The notes under the pieces are model-generated. The model saw only the letters and a list, made by a program, of their open reading frames with translations. It ran no database searches and was not told the origin of the DNA. The position numbers and the translations under genes were made by a program. DNA of 64,000 bases from Eustoma russellianum (taxonomy: Eukaryota > Streptophyta > Magnoliopsida > Gentianales > Gentianaceae). The stretch is from assembly GCA_036186865.1 (NCBI GenBank), contig AP025049.1, forward strand, positions 26,971,108 to 27,035,107, read 5' to 3'. Shown here piece by piece: positions 53,717 through 64,000 of the stretch (position 1 is its first letter; each line of letters begins with the position of its first letter).

Positions 53717-53719
53717 CCT

Positions 53720-54568
53720 ATGGATAATATTGAGAATGCATTGCTTCAACTTAGAAACATGGTGCAAGTATTGATAGAATCTGAAAAGAACAAAGACTTG
53801 CAATCTGACATTTCTGTGAATGATGGTTTGTATGAAATTAGCCCCAACATGCTTGAAACTAAAACTTCTTTATCTGAATTGCATGTTCAACCTTGTGTAC
53901 TGTCTGACGAAGACCCTTCACTTGAATCTGTTGGTGATTTCCAAAGTGTTAGTCGTTTGCTTATAGATGATGTTAATTGTGATAACACTTTGTCTGAAAA
54001 TGATTTACATTGTGACATGCATATAAATAAAATCCCTGTGCATGATCTGCATTCTTCTGAGATGCTTGTTTCTAGGTTACAATCTGAATTACATCCTGTA
54101 CATTTCATTGATGACATTGATGTAAGTAATTCTGTTGGGAATGACATTGATAAACTAGTTTCTTATGATTTGATGTTAGCTGAACTAGATTGTCTACTTG
54201 ATGTAGAGCTTGATCATGATGTCATTATTGAAATAGATTCAGCTACAAATGAACATAAATCCTTGGATGAACTAGTTAATGAATTGAATGACATATTTAG
54301 TATAGATGAAGATGCTATTTCTGAAATATCTATTTCATCTCATCTTGTTGAATGTCTGCCTGTTGTCATCTCAATTGATACATCTTGTCTAAATATTGCA
54401 CATGTCTATAAGATTTGTACATTTAGTGTTAACATGTTGCAATATGCTTTTTTCATGTTGTTTTATCTGTTAGGATGTATGTGTTCTAAAATTTTTGTTA
54501 TCATATTGCTAATACATCCTAAACATTTTAGAAAGCGTGTACACACCTTATTCTTTCTTCAAAGATAA
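53720..54568 (+). CDS. Acidic ORF with C-terminal hydrophobic segment, 282 aa
   Basis: I do not recognise a family. Residues 1-30 may form a short helix (NIENALLQLRNMVQVLIESE). Residues 30-215 are rich in Asp, Glu, Ser and His (for example LDCLLDVELDHDVIIEID). Residues 232-265 are strongly hydrophobic and could span a membrane, followed by HPKHFRKRV, a basic end. The ORF replaces pol and ends about 150 bp before the PPT. The related motif in 57692-58399 (IVHPKHVKLK, LVHPNPIRQR) argues this is a shared module rather than chance. It is in frame with the upstream gag-like ORF. An env-like or membrane-anchoring role is speculation. Confidence 0.6.
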   Translation: MDNIENALLQLRNMVQVLIESEKNKDLQSDISVNDGLYEISPNMLETKTSLSELHVQPCVLSDEDPSLESVGDFQSVSRLLIDDVNCDNTLSENDLHCDMHINKIPVHDLHSSEMLVSRLQSELHPVHFIDDIDVSNSVGNDIDKLVSYDLMLAELDCLLDVELDHDVIIEIDSATNEHKSLDELVNELNDIFSIDEDAISEISISSHLVECLPVVISIDTSCLNIAHVYKICTFSVNMLQYAFFMLFYLLGCMCSKIFVIILLIHPKHFRKRVHTLFFLQR

Positions 54569-54706
54569 GGATGCACCAAGGTATTTCACCTTCACCATTT
54601 GTATTATCATGTTCATATTGATTATGGTGTAGATGATCATACGTGTACATCCTACATCCCTATCCCTTATTCTCTTCATGTTGAGATTCAAGGACGAATC
54701 ATTTTC
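54569..54706 (+). other. Spacer before the PPT with remnant of gypsy pol tail text
   Basis: It holds no ORF of note. Near 54684 the bases GAGATTCAAGGACGAATC match GATTCGAGGACGAATCC of G1 just before its PPT, showing where homology to the autonomous element resumes. Confidence 0.6.
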
Positions 54707-54719
54707 AAGAGGGAGGGAA
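54707..54719 (+). other. Polypurine tract of non-autonomous gypsy
   Basis: AAGAGGGAGGGAA directly precedes the 3' LTR and is nearly the same as in G1. Confidence 0.88.
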
Positions 54720-55921
54720 TGATGAGCCCACGATGGGGTCAACGCAACATATTTTCATGTATCATTTATTGTCACATGTTAGTTCTGTAAGGCATGGCAT
54801 ATCACTGTTAACTCCGCACACACTAGTGCTAGTTCTGTCTTATAGTCTTAACTAAACCTTAGGACATGTCATATATGTTGTGTATCTTGTGTTTGTTGGT
54901 TGGTTAACCTTGTTTTAGGATAGTTTGTGTTGTATTATTGCGTTATCTTTCAGGTACACGTACTTAGCTTGAAAATGCAATTCAAACCTGAATTTTTGTC
55001 CAAGCAAAGAGGTGACAAACAAGTAGCTTACAAGCAAGGAGGTGATAAGCAAGTAGGTTACAAACAAGGAGGTGATAAGCAAGTAGCTTACAAGCAAGGA
55101 GGTGACAAGCACTCATGTCAAATACAAGGCTTTGTCCTCCACGCAAATAGTGAGCAAGACAAGCTGCTCAAAGCTTTAACCAATGAGAAGAAGTCTTGCA
55201 AATGTTCAAACCAATCACACTCAAGTTGAAGACAAGAAAACAAGCTGCACAAAGATTCATCCAATCAAAATGCTTGAAGAAAACCGTTGGCTTAAGGAAT
55301 ATGAAAAGGGTTGAAGATTCAAAGACAACTTGCAACCAATCAAAGGCCTTTCTCAAGCAAGCTGCTACATGTCTAAACCAATCAAATTGATCAAAGGAAG
55401 AAGAAGGCTGGAAAACAGGTTGAAAAGCACGGCAAAAGCAACCAGAATCTTGGAACCAAAGTTATCAAAAGCAAGCATGTTATTTTAGTCTTGTACTTAA
55501 TACTTTAAACCTTGTACACATGTAGTTTTCGTTTTGTATAAATAGCATAGGAAGCTGAATGTACAAACAACAATAAACAACCATTTATCAAACATATTTC
55601 AATCAAATTTCCTTCAAGGAGTTTACAACTATTTCATAGTTGAAGTTTGAAACCACTAACGGTTTTCTTTCAAGTTCCTAGCCTAGAACTTGTTAGTATT
55701 TGCTTCATCATTTGGTTTACAGCATCTTAGGGTCTCATTGAGGTTTTAGATGTGTTGGAGTGCCAAAGAGGGAGAGGTGTTGGCATAAATTGAGCCAAGA
55801 ACAATGGTTAAAGTTCAAGGGGTATCTTGGAGATGTTCTTTGACATAGCTTGTGTTCAAATCAGTTTGGAATAGGAGACAAAGTCCTTGGCAACGTTTTC
55901 TAGCCTTCGTTTGGCTTATCA
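54720..55921 (+). repeat. Non-autonomous gypsy 3' LTR (1202 bp)
   Basis: It matches 50299-51498, with a two-base insertion (AT near 55300) and two or so substitutions noticed. The 30-bp tandem repeat is at 55014-55133 and the TATA box at 55537-55544. It is followed by TGAAA. Confidence 0.93.
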
Positions 55922-55926
55922 TGAAA

Positions 55927-57179
55927 GGAGCCAAAAGATGAGCGATGGACAAGGCACTAGCAAGGCCGTTCCCGTGCCCCAAACACGGTGTCATCCCCTG
56001 AAGAAATTGAGGATGAAAATGTACGATCACGACACATCGAGCCAAAAAGGATTGTCCCTCCATCGCAACCAAGGAGATACGCTCCAAGTAGGTAAAATGA
56101 TGATTATGTTCCATTTGAATAAGATGATTATAACTTTGATGACTGCCCTCTCCGTGGTTACCGAAGACGCCAAAACCCCATTTTCCCACAAGATGACGAT
56201 TTTCTAAAAATAAAAATAAACATTCCAACGTTTTATATTACAAGTAATACGGAGGAATATTTGGAGTGGGAAACGAAAGTGGATCTAATCTTTTCTTGTA
56301 CCAACTACACAGAGTTACAAAAGGTGAGGTACGCTTCTATTGAGTTTTCAGGCTACGCATTAAATTGGTGGACAAATTTGTGTTGAAATAGGACTAAAAC
56401 AAGACAACCTCCGATTGTCACTTGGGAAGAAATGAAATTTGAAATGAGACAACGATTCATCCCAAACAATTTTGAAAGTTCTATTTTTACAAGCTTGTAA
56501 AACTTAAGACAAGGTTCCAAAAGCATAGACGAATTTTACAAAGAACTAGAAATCTTGTTGGAAAGGTGTAACTTGCAAGAACCTGAAGAAGCCACCAAGG
56601 CTCGTTTCTTACATGGTCTAAACAAAGAGATTGCACAAAGTGTTGAACTTCAATCTTACCTCGACCTAACGACCATGGTCCACATGGCTGAGAAGATTGA
56701 GCAACAACTCAAGGTACGTAGTTCCTCGAATTTCAATTCCACTTATCGTACTAATCAAACTTCTTCAAGGTTTTCAAGCAAGCCTTCAGGAACGGAAAGC
56801 TCACGGCCTACATGAGGCCAAACACATGACCAAAGTACGTCACAAAGGTTTTACAATCGTATGTAGGGCACACAAAATCGAGGTATACCGAGCTCAACAA
56901 AAAGGTCCTATAGGGAATTCTTCTAAACTCTCTAACAGGTTTAGGGACATTAAATGCTATAAATGTCAAGGTCGTGGTCACCTAGGAAAAGAGTGTCACA
57001 ATGCTAAACGAGTCATGTTAATTGAGGAAACTAATGAATATGTGACTGAGTCCGAGCATGAAAATAAATCTGAGCATGATAATGAAACTGATATTGAAGA
57101 GGATCTAGGCGCATTAGATGATAATGACACTAAGGAATTTCTTGTTGTGCGTAGTGCTCTGGAGCATATCCGAAATTAG
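55927..57179 (+). pseudogene. gag: G2-type Gag, degraded, with zinc knuckle
   Basis: This is the continuation of the gag begun at 50157. Pieces in different frames match G1 Gag: YLEWETKVDLIFSCTNYTEL, then WEEMKFEMRQRFIPNNFE, then FYKELEILLERCNL...RFLHGLNKEIAQSVEL, and finally the zinc knuckle CYKCQGRGHLGKEC and VMLIEETNEYVTESE. Stops interrupt it near 56385 and 56500, and a frame change occurs near 56810. Homology to G1 continues to TKEFLVVRSAL, just before where protease should begin, and then ends at TAG 57177. Confidence 0.82.
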
Positions 57180-58399
57180 ATGATTTTAGTGATGATTTTA
57201 CTGTTGATATTGCGCATGATTCTTATAATGATGATGCTGAAATTTCAATTGATACACATGTTGTTCATGATGATAAAGTTGATGTGCCAAATGAACATGA
57301 CTTACATGATAAGCTTTTTGAATTGCATGATCCTAAATCGTCTAAATCTTGTTTGTATGAATCTGATTCTAGCAATGATGCTGTTTTGCACTCTAAACAG
57401 TGTGAACTTGACAAGAAATTGCATGTTTGTTTCCATGATGATGTTGAAGTAGAACATGACTGTGTGAAGTTCTTAGAACGTAATTCTAACATTCGTAAGA
57501 TACTTCTAGCACAAAAAGAACGTAACTTTGAGATCCTTATAGAAGGTAGAAGAACAAAAGGTGCGCAGAATAGACATCCTTAATCAATTGCAGGGTCTTA
57601 GGAGACTTGTTGATGTTTATCATGTACATATGCATGAGACTGACTTGCTTGCCGAAAATTATGAGCTTGATTTACACATGATTCACATGATTTGCTTGAT
57701 TTACATGCTAATTTACAAGATGATTTGAGTGACATTTCAAGTGAGAATAGTGATATTTTAGGTCATAAACATGATAAAGTTGAGAGACATGAATGGGTTG
57801 TCCATAATAATCCTTTGTTTGAGCGTCTTGATAGTGACATTCCATATGATAGTGCTGAGACTTCTAATTTGCGTGCGTATGAATCTGAAATTCTACTTGA
57901 CATTCCGTTGCAAACTGATTTTGAGGATGATAATTTGCATGTTAGTGCTGATTTGTGCTTTGTTGAGCATGATAGCTCAAATACATCTGATTTGGAAATT
58001 CTGAGTAGCATACAAGGTACGTTGTTTATTCCTCAGGTGCTACATACTTTCTCTTTCATGCATGACAAATCTTATGAGAGGAGTTTTCTACCTATCTTGT
58101 TAGTGCATCCTAACCCCATTAGACAGAGGTGCTTGTTGCTAAGTGTTCATGTAGATATGTTTATGTTTTTGTCGACATGCTTTTTCCTTCAGTTAATTGT
58201 TCATCCTAAGCATGTTAAACTCAAATTACACATGTTCATTATACTTTATTCTCTTAGGTTTGTGTCTTGTGTATATTGTGAGTTTTTGTTGAAGTATCCC
58301 TCTTATACATTTGACTGTTTAGATTCGAGATCGAATCTTCTTAAGAAGGGGGGATTGATGAGGATCGAGGACCCCATCAAGAGGTCATGGGTTCTATGA
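57180..58399 (+). pseudogene. Acidic/hydrophobic ORF replacing pol, broken
   Basis: No protease, RT or integrase follows gag. Instead an Asp/His/Ser-rich coding stretch runs in at least two pieces (57181-57583 and 57692-58399), separated by a stop and a frame change. The second piece contains LVHPNPIRQR, then hydrophobic MFMFLSTCFFLQLIV, then HPKHVKLKLH, then another hydrophobic run (FIILYSLRFVSCVYCEFLL). It ends with DSRSNLLKKGG, the same text that precedes the PPT in G1 and G2 pol. So pol from protease to integrase was replaced by this module. The layout parallels 53720-54568. The function is unknown. Confidence 0.62.
58343..58355 (+). other. Polypurine tract of G2-type element
   Basis: AAGAAGGGGGGAT abuts the TGATGAGGATC start of the LTR. 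Confidence 0.8.
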
Positions 58400-59447
58400 C
58401 AAGAAGGAGGGCTAGAGAACTTGGACATCAAGTTAGAACCTTCTTGTACAAACACGTTCAAGATGAACCTAAGCTTCATTGGGTTCACTTCGTTGAACCT
58501 ACACTATGAACGTGTATGAATGTGCGCGTGTGTGAGTATTCTTTGTTTTGAATTTTTTCTAGTTTTCTTTTGATCCTTGCTTCCTTTTGTTTGCCTTGTA
58601 GGTAACTAGGTACGTAATAAGTTACAAGCCAAACAAAGGATCACAAAAAGCATCAAAAGCGTGTGCACCCTAAAAAGGAGCAAAAAGAATGTTTGTTTGA
58701 AAAGAATGTTTGTCTCAACAAAGACAATCCAACATGGTGTTTTCAAGTTCAAAGTTAGCTCAAAATTATCTTTAAACAACAAGGATAAGGGCGGCCACAA
58801 AGTAGCCAAAATGGAAGATCAATTTGAAGTTAAACCTGAATTTAAATTCAACCACGATTTGAATTTCAAGTTTCAACCAATTTGAGACTTAAATTTTAAG
58901 AAGTTTTCAGCCACCATCTTGAGCCATCCACACGCCATTTTTGAATAAAAGAAAGAGATGAGATCACAACTCAAAATTGAATTTAAATTTGAATTCAAAA
59001 TTCAAACTCAATTTGAATTCAAACGTCAACCAACTTTTGAATTCAACTCCAACCACTATCTCAACATCAAATCAGATTTCAACACCCTCATGAGTCATCA
59101 AACACGTCTGGAAGAGATGGAGAAGACGATAAATAGCTAACTGAAATTCGAATTCAATTTCAAACTCCATTTGGATTCAAACTTTAGCCAACTTTTGGAT
59201 TCAATTCCAATCACTTCTTCAGCATCAAATCAAGTCTCCAACACACTCATTGACTCAACAAACACGCCTGGATGTGGAGAAGTTGGCAGCCTACAAGCCT
59301 TTTAAATTTTAGCTAGGATTTGTTTTATTTTCGAATTCAAACAATTTTCAATTTTCAATCAATCGTTAGCTAGTTTATTTGAAATCATTTCTACTGATTT
59401 TAAGGCTGAAAATGATGAGTATTCAGCCTATATAAATAGAGCCCTTT
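58356..59447 (+). repeat. G2-type 3' LTR, truncated just after the TATA box
   Basis: It is homologous to 23682-24790: the same start, and the same coding-like tail (SMTRRRARELGHQV, FLYKHVQDEP) open to TGA at 58509. The promoter TATAAATA is at 59431-59438. Similarity stops a few bases after CCCTTTGGG, where a leader from another element begins. The heat-shock-like GAATGTT array is reduced to two or three weak units near 58685. Confidence 0.78.
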
Positions 59448-59930
59448 GGGCAACTAGGAGAAGAAAAAGCAAGAGGCAATACGTATAAGTGATTGCACAA
59501 GAAAGTGAGATATAGCCTTGTAAAAAATCCAAATTCACAAAAGTGGATATACCAAAATCGTGCAAACAAAAGCAAATACCTACACCCAAAAGTGTTAACT
59601 GTTGTTGAAAGGTTCTGGAACAAACCCTTGTTGTACACTTGTGTGTATGTACTATCTTTTCACTTTATTTACAATTGAATTTGCATAAAGTTTAAACTAA
59701 GTTAAAGGATTGTCTTGAACAAACCCTTAGCTTTCTTCATTTAGCTTGAAACATCACTTGACTTCTATCCTTCTTTGAATCTTAGATAGTCAAAGATTGT
59801 TGTTTATTCAATTGTCAACTTAAAGTAGAAATTCACATTTTGTTGAAGTTATAGTTTGATTCCACTTGTTTGTGATCTAACTTGGTTACCTCATAGTTTT
59901 TACTTCTTTGGTTGATCGTTTTGGTTAAAC
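59448..59930 (+). other. Leader fragment of a non-autonomous gypsy element
   Basis: It resembles the final part of the G1 and non-autonomous leaders (ATTGCACAAGAAAG, CAAACCCTTG, GGATTGTCTTGAAC, ACTTGACTTCT) and leads into a gag-like ORF. There is no PBS, and the 5' part is missing. Confidence 0.65.
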
Positions 59931-60499
59931 ACGAAGATTAGAACCATTTGGGGAGTTGAATGTCATAAAAATGACTATGATGGACTCAACCAATGTATGG
60001 ACTCCTTTGGACATACAAATGGTCTTTGGGTGAGATATTGGGAGTGTAAAACTCCAAGGTATCATACCATTCCTCAATGCAATACAGATGTTTTGATACC
60101 TCAATGCAATAAAGATGTTACATCATATTATAATGAAAAGCTCAATGATTTGTATTATGCTTATGTTAATGAACATGAGGAACTAAGCATGATTAGGTTA
60201 TTTGCTAGATTAGATAAAGAGATTGTTGATTGCTTGTTAAGGGAGATGTTTTCATCCCTTCATAACATGTTGAAATAGGTAAAACTTATCCAATCGAACC
60301 TGATCATTTGGCGTTTTAATCAAAACTATGGGCATGAGCAGAACTCGTGATTTGCAAAGTGAAAAACCAAACAATCAAACTAATTAAGATAAGTTAAGCA
60401 ATTTGATTGTGAACATGAATACCTTTGAAAAGGAAATGCATAGACTTAATGATATGCTACAAACAATGAAAAAGAATTCTGAAACAAATAATGTGTTGC
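59931..60499 (+). pseudogene. Second copy of the truncated Gag-like gene, degraded
   Basis: It is homologous to 53273-53716 (TIWGVECHKNDYDGL, NGLWVRYWECKTPRY, YYNEKLNDLYYAYVNEHEEL). The start codon is changed from ATG to ACG. A short tandem duplication repeats PQCNTDV/PQCNKDV. An early TAG lies at 60276-60278. Beyond it, text matching the start of the acidic ORF (SNLIVNMNTFEKEMHRLNDM) is present, and here the position of the UAG at 53714 is GTG. It is cut by a copia LTR at 60500. Confidence 0.75.
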
Positions 60500-61609
60500 T
60501 GTTGGACCTGTATAGCACCACTAGAGGGGGGGGGGTGAATAGTGGATTAGCGGAAATTACACTACAATTACCTTCAAAAAGTTGTTTGAAGACCCCTTTG
60601 CCTCTTTAGCCTCAGATTCTGGAATTTCCAGAAACAGTTCACTGTTTTGAGCGCTTTGGTTGAACCACTTATACACCTGTGCAAGCTCTCAAACTTGGCA
60701 GAGATCAAGTTTAGGATGTTTATAGTATGTCATAAAAAATTCAATCAATTCCAAGCAAGTTTGCACGTTCAAATAAGCAAGATAAGTAAAGTGTGCAATT
60801 CTGGCAGTTTCAGGCAGAATGTTAGCTTAACTTCAAACGATGATATCTCAAACTCTACCCGTGCTATTTTGATGAATCTTATGTCAAATTAAACCTTATG
60901 ATGTCTAGTTTAATTTGATATAAGGCTCACTTCAAGATTCGCAGGATAACCTATTCAAATTGAACAAGTTTTGCACACTGGTCAGAATTGTTCACAGAAT
61001 GTAGCAACAATTTTGTGAAGACGATTTGAATAGGCTAAACTCCTTAGAATTTAGTGATTCTTGCGGCTATTGAAAGCTAACACATTGAAGTATAATATAT
61101 CCAAAATTCATGCAATTCTAAGACTGTTTGCTTGTTCAATTATGCGTGCCAAGTTAGTGTAATTCTCAGGCAGAAAACAGTAAGTGCAGGAAATAAGTAA
61201 AGAACACAAGGAATTATCCTGGTTCGGTCAATGTGACCTACTCCAGTCCCAAGAGACACCTTCTCTTGGATTTCACTAATCATCAAACACCAAAGTCACC
61301 TTACAAAGCCAAAGGAAGAAGCTTTTCACCAACTTCTTCAAGAGACTTCACCAAAACAAACAGCAACTAGTTTGTTTCACCTTTGCACCTTTGCACCTTT
61401 TGCTCACCTCTAAGGAGTAAGCTTTATACACCAGCTTCTCCCTTACAATATGTCGTTTAAAAGGTGTTGAAATGACAAGAAATGAAGAACTATACAATCA
61501 TAAAGCTGTTGCAAACGAGTTCTTCAATAGAGAAGAGTAGAAGAGAAGAATGGAGACAAAGAGCTGAATGTCTTGCTTGCTTTTCTTTTGTTTTCGTTGG
61601 TGCACTTTA
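60500..61609 (-). repeat. Copia LTR fragment, minus strand
   Basis: It begins with the complement of GGTCCAACA (G run of ten) and includes U5 and R, but stops just before the TATA box, where a G1 LTR starts at 61610. U3 is missing. Confidence 0.85.
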
Positions 61610-62817
61610 TGATGAGCTACAGCCTAACCTTGTGGATACAAACACTGACGTTGACACCTCAATGCCCCACACAGGTCCCATGACAAGGAGTATGGCTAAG
61701 AAATTGTTACAATGTGTTGAATCATTTCTTTATAGGCATGAAGAGGATGAGCCAAGCAAAGATGACATCCATTGGGTTTATATGATACAAGCTTTGATCT
61801 AGTTGTATCAAAAACATGTTGTACATATTTTTAGAGTTCTTTTCAATATTGTTGGTTTGTTAACTTTGTTTTAGGATAGTTTGTGTTGTATTCTTGCCTT
61901 GTCTTTTAGGTACATGTTTGTAGCTTGAAGATGCAATTCAAACCTGAATTTTTATCCAAGCAAAGAGGTGACAAGCAAAGAGGTGACAAGCTCTCATGTC
62001 AAACACCAAGACTTGTCCTCCACGCCAATGATGACCAAGACAAGCTGCTCAAACAATTGCACCAATCAAACTCCATGAAGAAACCGTTGGTTCATGACTA
62101 AGATGTTTGAAAATTCAACACCAAAGTGAGAACCAATCAAAGCCAAGTTTTAATCAAGCTGCACAAAGGTTCATCCAATCAAAACACTTGAAGCAAACCG
62201 TTGGCTTAAGGAATGAAAAGGTTTGAAGATTCAAAAACAACTTGCAACCAATCAAAGCCTTTCTCAAACAAGCTGCTCAATCTTTAAACCAATCAAATTA
62301 AGGCTGGAAAGACAAGCAAAGAAGGAAAGGGAAGCAACCAGGTCCTCTCAACCGAAAGTTGCACCAACTTGATCAAAAAGAAAGCATGTTATTCTAGGCT
62401 TATACTTTGTATTCCACACCTTGTACCTTGTTTATTTTCGTTTGTTATAAGTAGTCTTAGAAGCTGAATGTAATTCACAACACTTATCAAATACAAAACC
62501 AGAATTTCCTTCAAAGGAGTTTTCAACATTTCAAGTTGAGGAATAAAACCACCTAACGGTTTTCATACAAGTTCCAGCCAAGAACTTGTTTGCATTTACT
62601 TCTTTATTTGGTTTACAAGCATCTTAAGGTCTCATAGAGGTTTTAGGTGTGTTGGAGTGCCAAAGAGGAAGAGGTTTGGCATAGATTGAGCCAAGAACAA
62701 AGGTTAAAGCTTAAAGGGTGTCTTTAAGATGTTCTTTGACATAGCTTGGGTTCAAATCAATTTGGAATAGAGGACAACATCCTTGGCAAACGTTTTCAGC
62801 CCCCATTTGGCTCATCA
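61610..62817 (+). repeat. Gypsy G1 5' LTR (1208 bp)
   Basis: It runs from TGATGAGC to GCTCATCA, with the coding-type tail (GPMTRSMAKKL) open to TAG at 61802. CCAATCA motifs are present. It is about 100 bp shorter than the intact G1 LTR and more diverged. Confidence 0.87.
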
Positions 62818-62819
62818 AT

Positions 62820-62831
62820 TGGTATCAGAGC
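62820..62831 (+). other. Primer-binding site (tRNA-iMet), G1 copy
   Basis: TGGTATCAGAGC lies two bases after the LTR. This marks a G1 5' end whose body lies beyond the window or is lost. Confidence 0.9.
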
Positions 62832-63353
62832 TTTGGTTAGTCTTCTATTCATGTTTACATTGATTAAACTTGCATAAACTATGATGCTGCCCAACCGTAT
62901 GTGTACTAATTATATTGCGTTTTGTTTGCTGTTTGTTTAGTTAGTTAGATTATGTTTTAAAGTGTTTGTTAGATAGTATAATATAGTTTGGTAACTTAGT
63001 TAGGAGGCAAAACCGAAAACACCCCACAAGAACAACTTAGACTAGACTTAGTATTGTTTGGAGCTGTTTGTGTATCTTGAAGCAAAACCGTGTGTAGCCA
63101 GCTTATATGTGTTCAACATAGCTTAGATATTGTACATTAGGTCCTAATCTGGTAGTTTAAATGGTAGTTTAGATTAGTCCCTAAAACTGAAAGCTTTGAA
63201 CAAAAAAAAAATAGGTTAGTTGATAGTAGTTGAAATCAAGTTGTTTAAATTCTGTTTTTGTGTTCCTATGTGCAAACTGTTCTTAACGTTTTCTATGCTT
63301 CCTTGTTTAGCTTAGATAAAGATCATTAGACCTTGATTTAGTAGTTTAAGTGT
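62832..63353 (+). other. Gypsy G1 leader fragment
   Basis: It is homologous to the first part of the G1 leader at 41284 (TTAGTCTTCTATTCATG, AACCGAAAACACCCC) and is interrupted by a copia LTR at 63354. Confidence 0.75.
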
Positions 63354-63949
63354 TGTTGGACCTGTATAGCACCACTAGAGGGGGGGGGTGAATAGTGGGT
63401 TAGCGGAAATTACACTACAATTACCTTCAAAAACTTGTTTGAAGACCCCTTTGCCTCTTTAGCCTCAGATTCTGGAATTTCCAGAAACAGTTCACTGTTT
63501 TGAGCGCTTTGGTTGAACCACTTATACACCTGTGCAAGCTCTCAAACTTGGCAGAGATCAAGTTTAGAATGTCTATAATATGTCATAAAAATTTCAGTCA
63601 ATTCCAAGCAAGTTAGCACGTTCAAATAAGCAAGATAAGTAAAGTGTGCAATTCTGGCAGCTTCAGGCAGAATGTTAGCTTAACTTCAAACGATGATATC
63701 TCAAAATCTACCCGTGCTATTTTGATGAATCTTATGTCAAATTAAACCTTATGAAGTCTAGTTTAATTTGATATAAGGCTCACTTCAAGATTCGCAGGAT
63801 AACCTATTCAAATTGAACAAGTTTTGCACACTGGTCAGAATTGTTCACAGAATGTAGCAACAATTTTGTGAAGACGATTTGAATATGCTAAACACCTTAG
63901 AATTTAGTGATTCTTGCGGCTAATGAAAGCTAACACATTGAAGTATAAT
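63354..63949 (-). repeat. Copia LTR, minus strand, interrupted
   Basis: It starts with the complement of GGTCCAACA inside the G1 leader. It follows the standard LTR to GAAGTATAAT, where a second copia LTR of the same orientation begins. Confidence 0.87.
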
Positions 63950-64000
63950 TGTTGGACCTGTATAGCACCACTAGAGGGGGGGGTGAATAGTGGGTTAGCG
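63950..64000 (-). repeat. Copia LTR end, minus strand, nested in the previous LTR
   Basis: A new TGTTGGACCTG... start (complement of the LTR 3' end) appears inside the LTR at 63354, preceded by ATAAT as the probable target duplication. The rest is outside the window. Confidence 0.82.

Larger units (their letters stand above)
50299..55921 (+). mobile_element. Complete non-autonomous gypsy element with its own ORFs (5623 bp)
   Basis: LTRs of 1200 and 1202 bp, iMet PBS, leader, PPT and a TGAAA duplication define a complete, young element; I noticed about three differences between its LTRs. There is no protease, RT, RNase H or integrase. The LTR 3' three-quarters, PBS, leader and PPT match G1, but the first 150 bp of the LTR (TGATGAGCCCACGATGGGG...) differ and lack the pol tail. 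From the same ATG position as G1 gag it encodes a gag-like ORF and an acidic ORF. Enzymes from G1 are the obvious trans supply. Confidence 0.92.

Overview
The window is AT-rich plant nuclear DNA, almost certainly from an angiosperm. It consists almost entirely of nested LTR retrotransposons. Every primer-binding site seen is TGGTATCAGAGC, complementary to plant initiator-Met tRNA. The coding regions are Ty1/copia polyproteins (SIRE/Maximus-like by the look of the RT) and Ty3/gypsy polyproteins. I found no convincing host gene, tRNA, rRNA or CRISPR array. The species cannot be named from this sequence.

Layout. 1-21227: rearranged copies of one copia family with LTRs of about 2.7 kb. In order these are a minus-strand deletion derivative (1-7154), a second minus LTR (7160-9453), a plus-strand element lacking both ends (9454-16485), a 97-bp foreign piece resembling the inside of a TRIM element (16486-16582), and a minus-strand LTR plus gag (16583-21227). 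This complex interrupts the integrase of a gypsy element, family G1 (21228-23203). That G1 copy itself interrupts the integrase of a second gypsy family, G2 (23204-25117). 25118-37453: a minus-strand G1 LTR split by a complete, very young copia element (25848-37232, target duplication AAGAT). 37454-38484: unassigned A-rich DNA. 38485-39783: a G1 LTR. 39784-59447: a decayed G2-type element that carries gag and an unusual acidic/hydrophobic ORF in place of pol. It is interrupted by a complete young autonomous G1 element (39964-49252, duplication AAACC) and by a complete non-autonomous gypsy element (50299-55921, duplication TGAAA). 59448-64000: a further non-autonomous fragment, copia LTR pieces and the 5' end of another G1 element.

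How the parts work together. The intact G1 element encodes Gag, protease, RT, RNase H and integrase in one 1631-codon ORF. The non-autonomous element at 50299 shares its LTR 3' half, PBS, roughly 1.8-2 kb leader and PPT, so it could be mobilised in trans. It carries its own gag-like ORF, followed in frame (after one UAG) by an acidic ORF ending in a hydrophobic segment and an IHPKH motif. The G2-type remnant has the same plan with a related motif. This accessory ORF class is the best candidate here for something undescribed.

In the copia family, gag and pol lie in different frames and are separated by stops in both. Minus-one frameshifting cannot join them, but a 92- or 107-nt intron would restore one reading frame that includes the protease DSG site.
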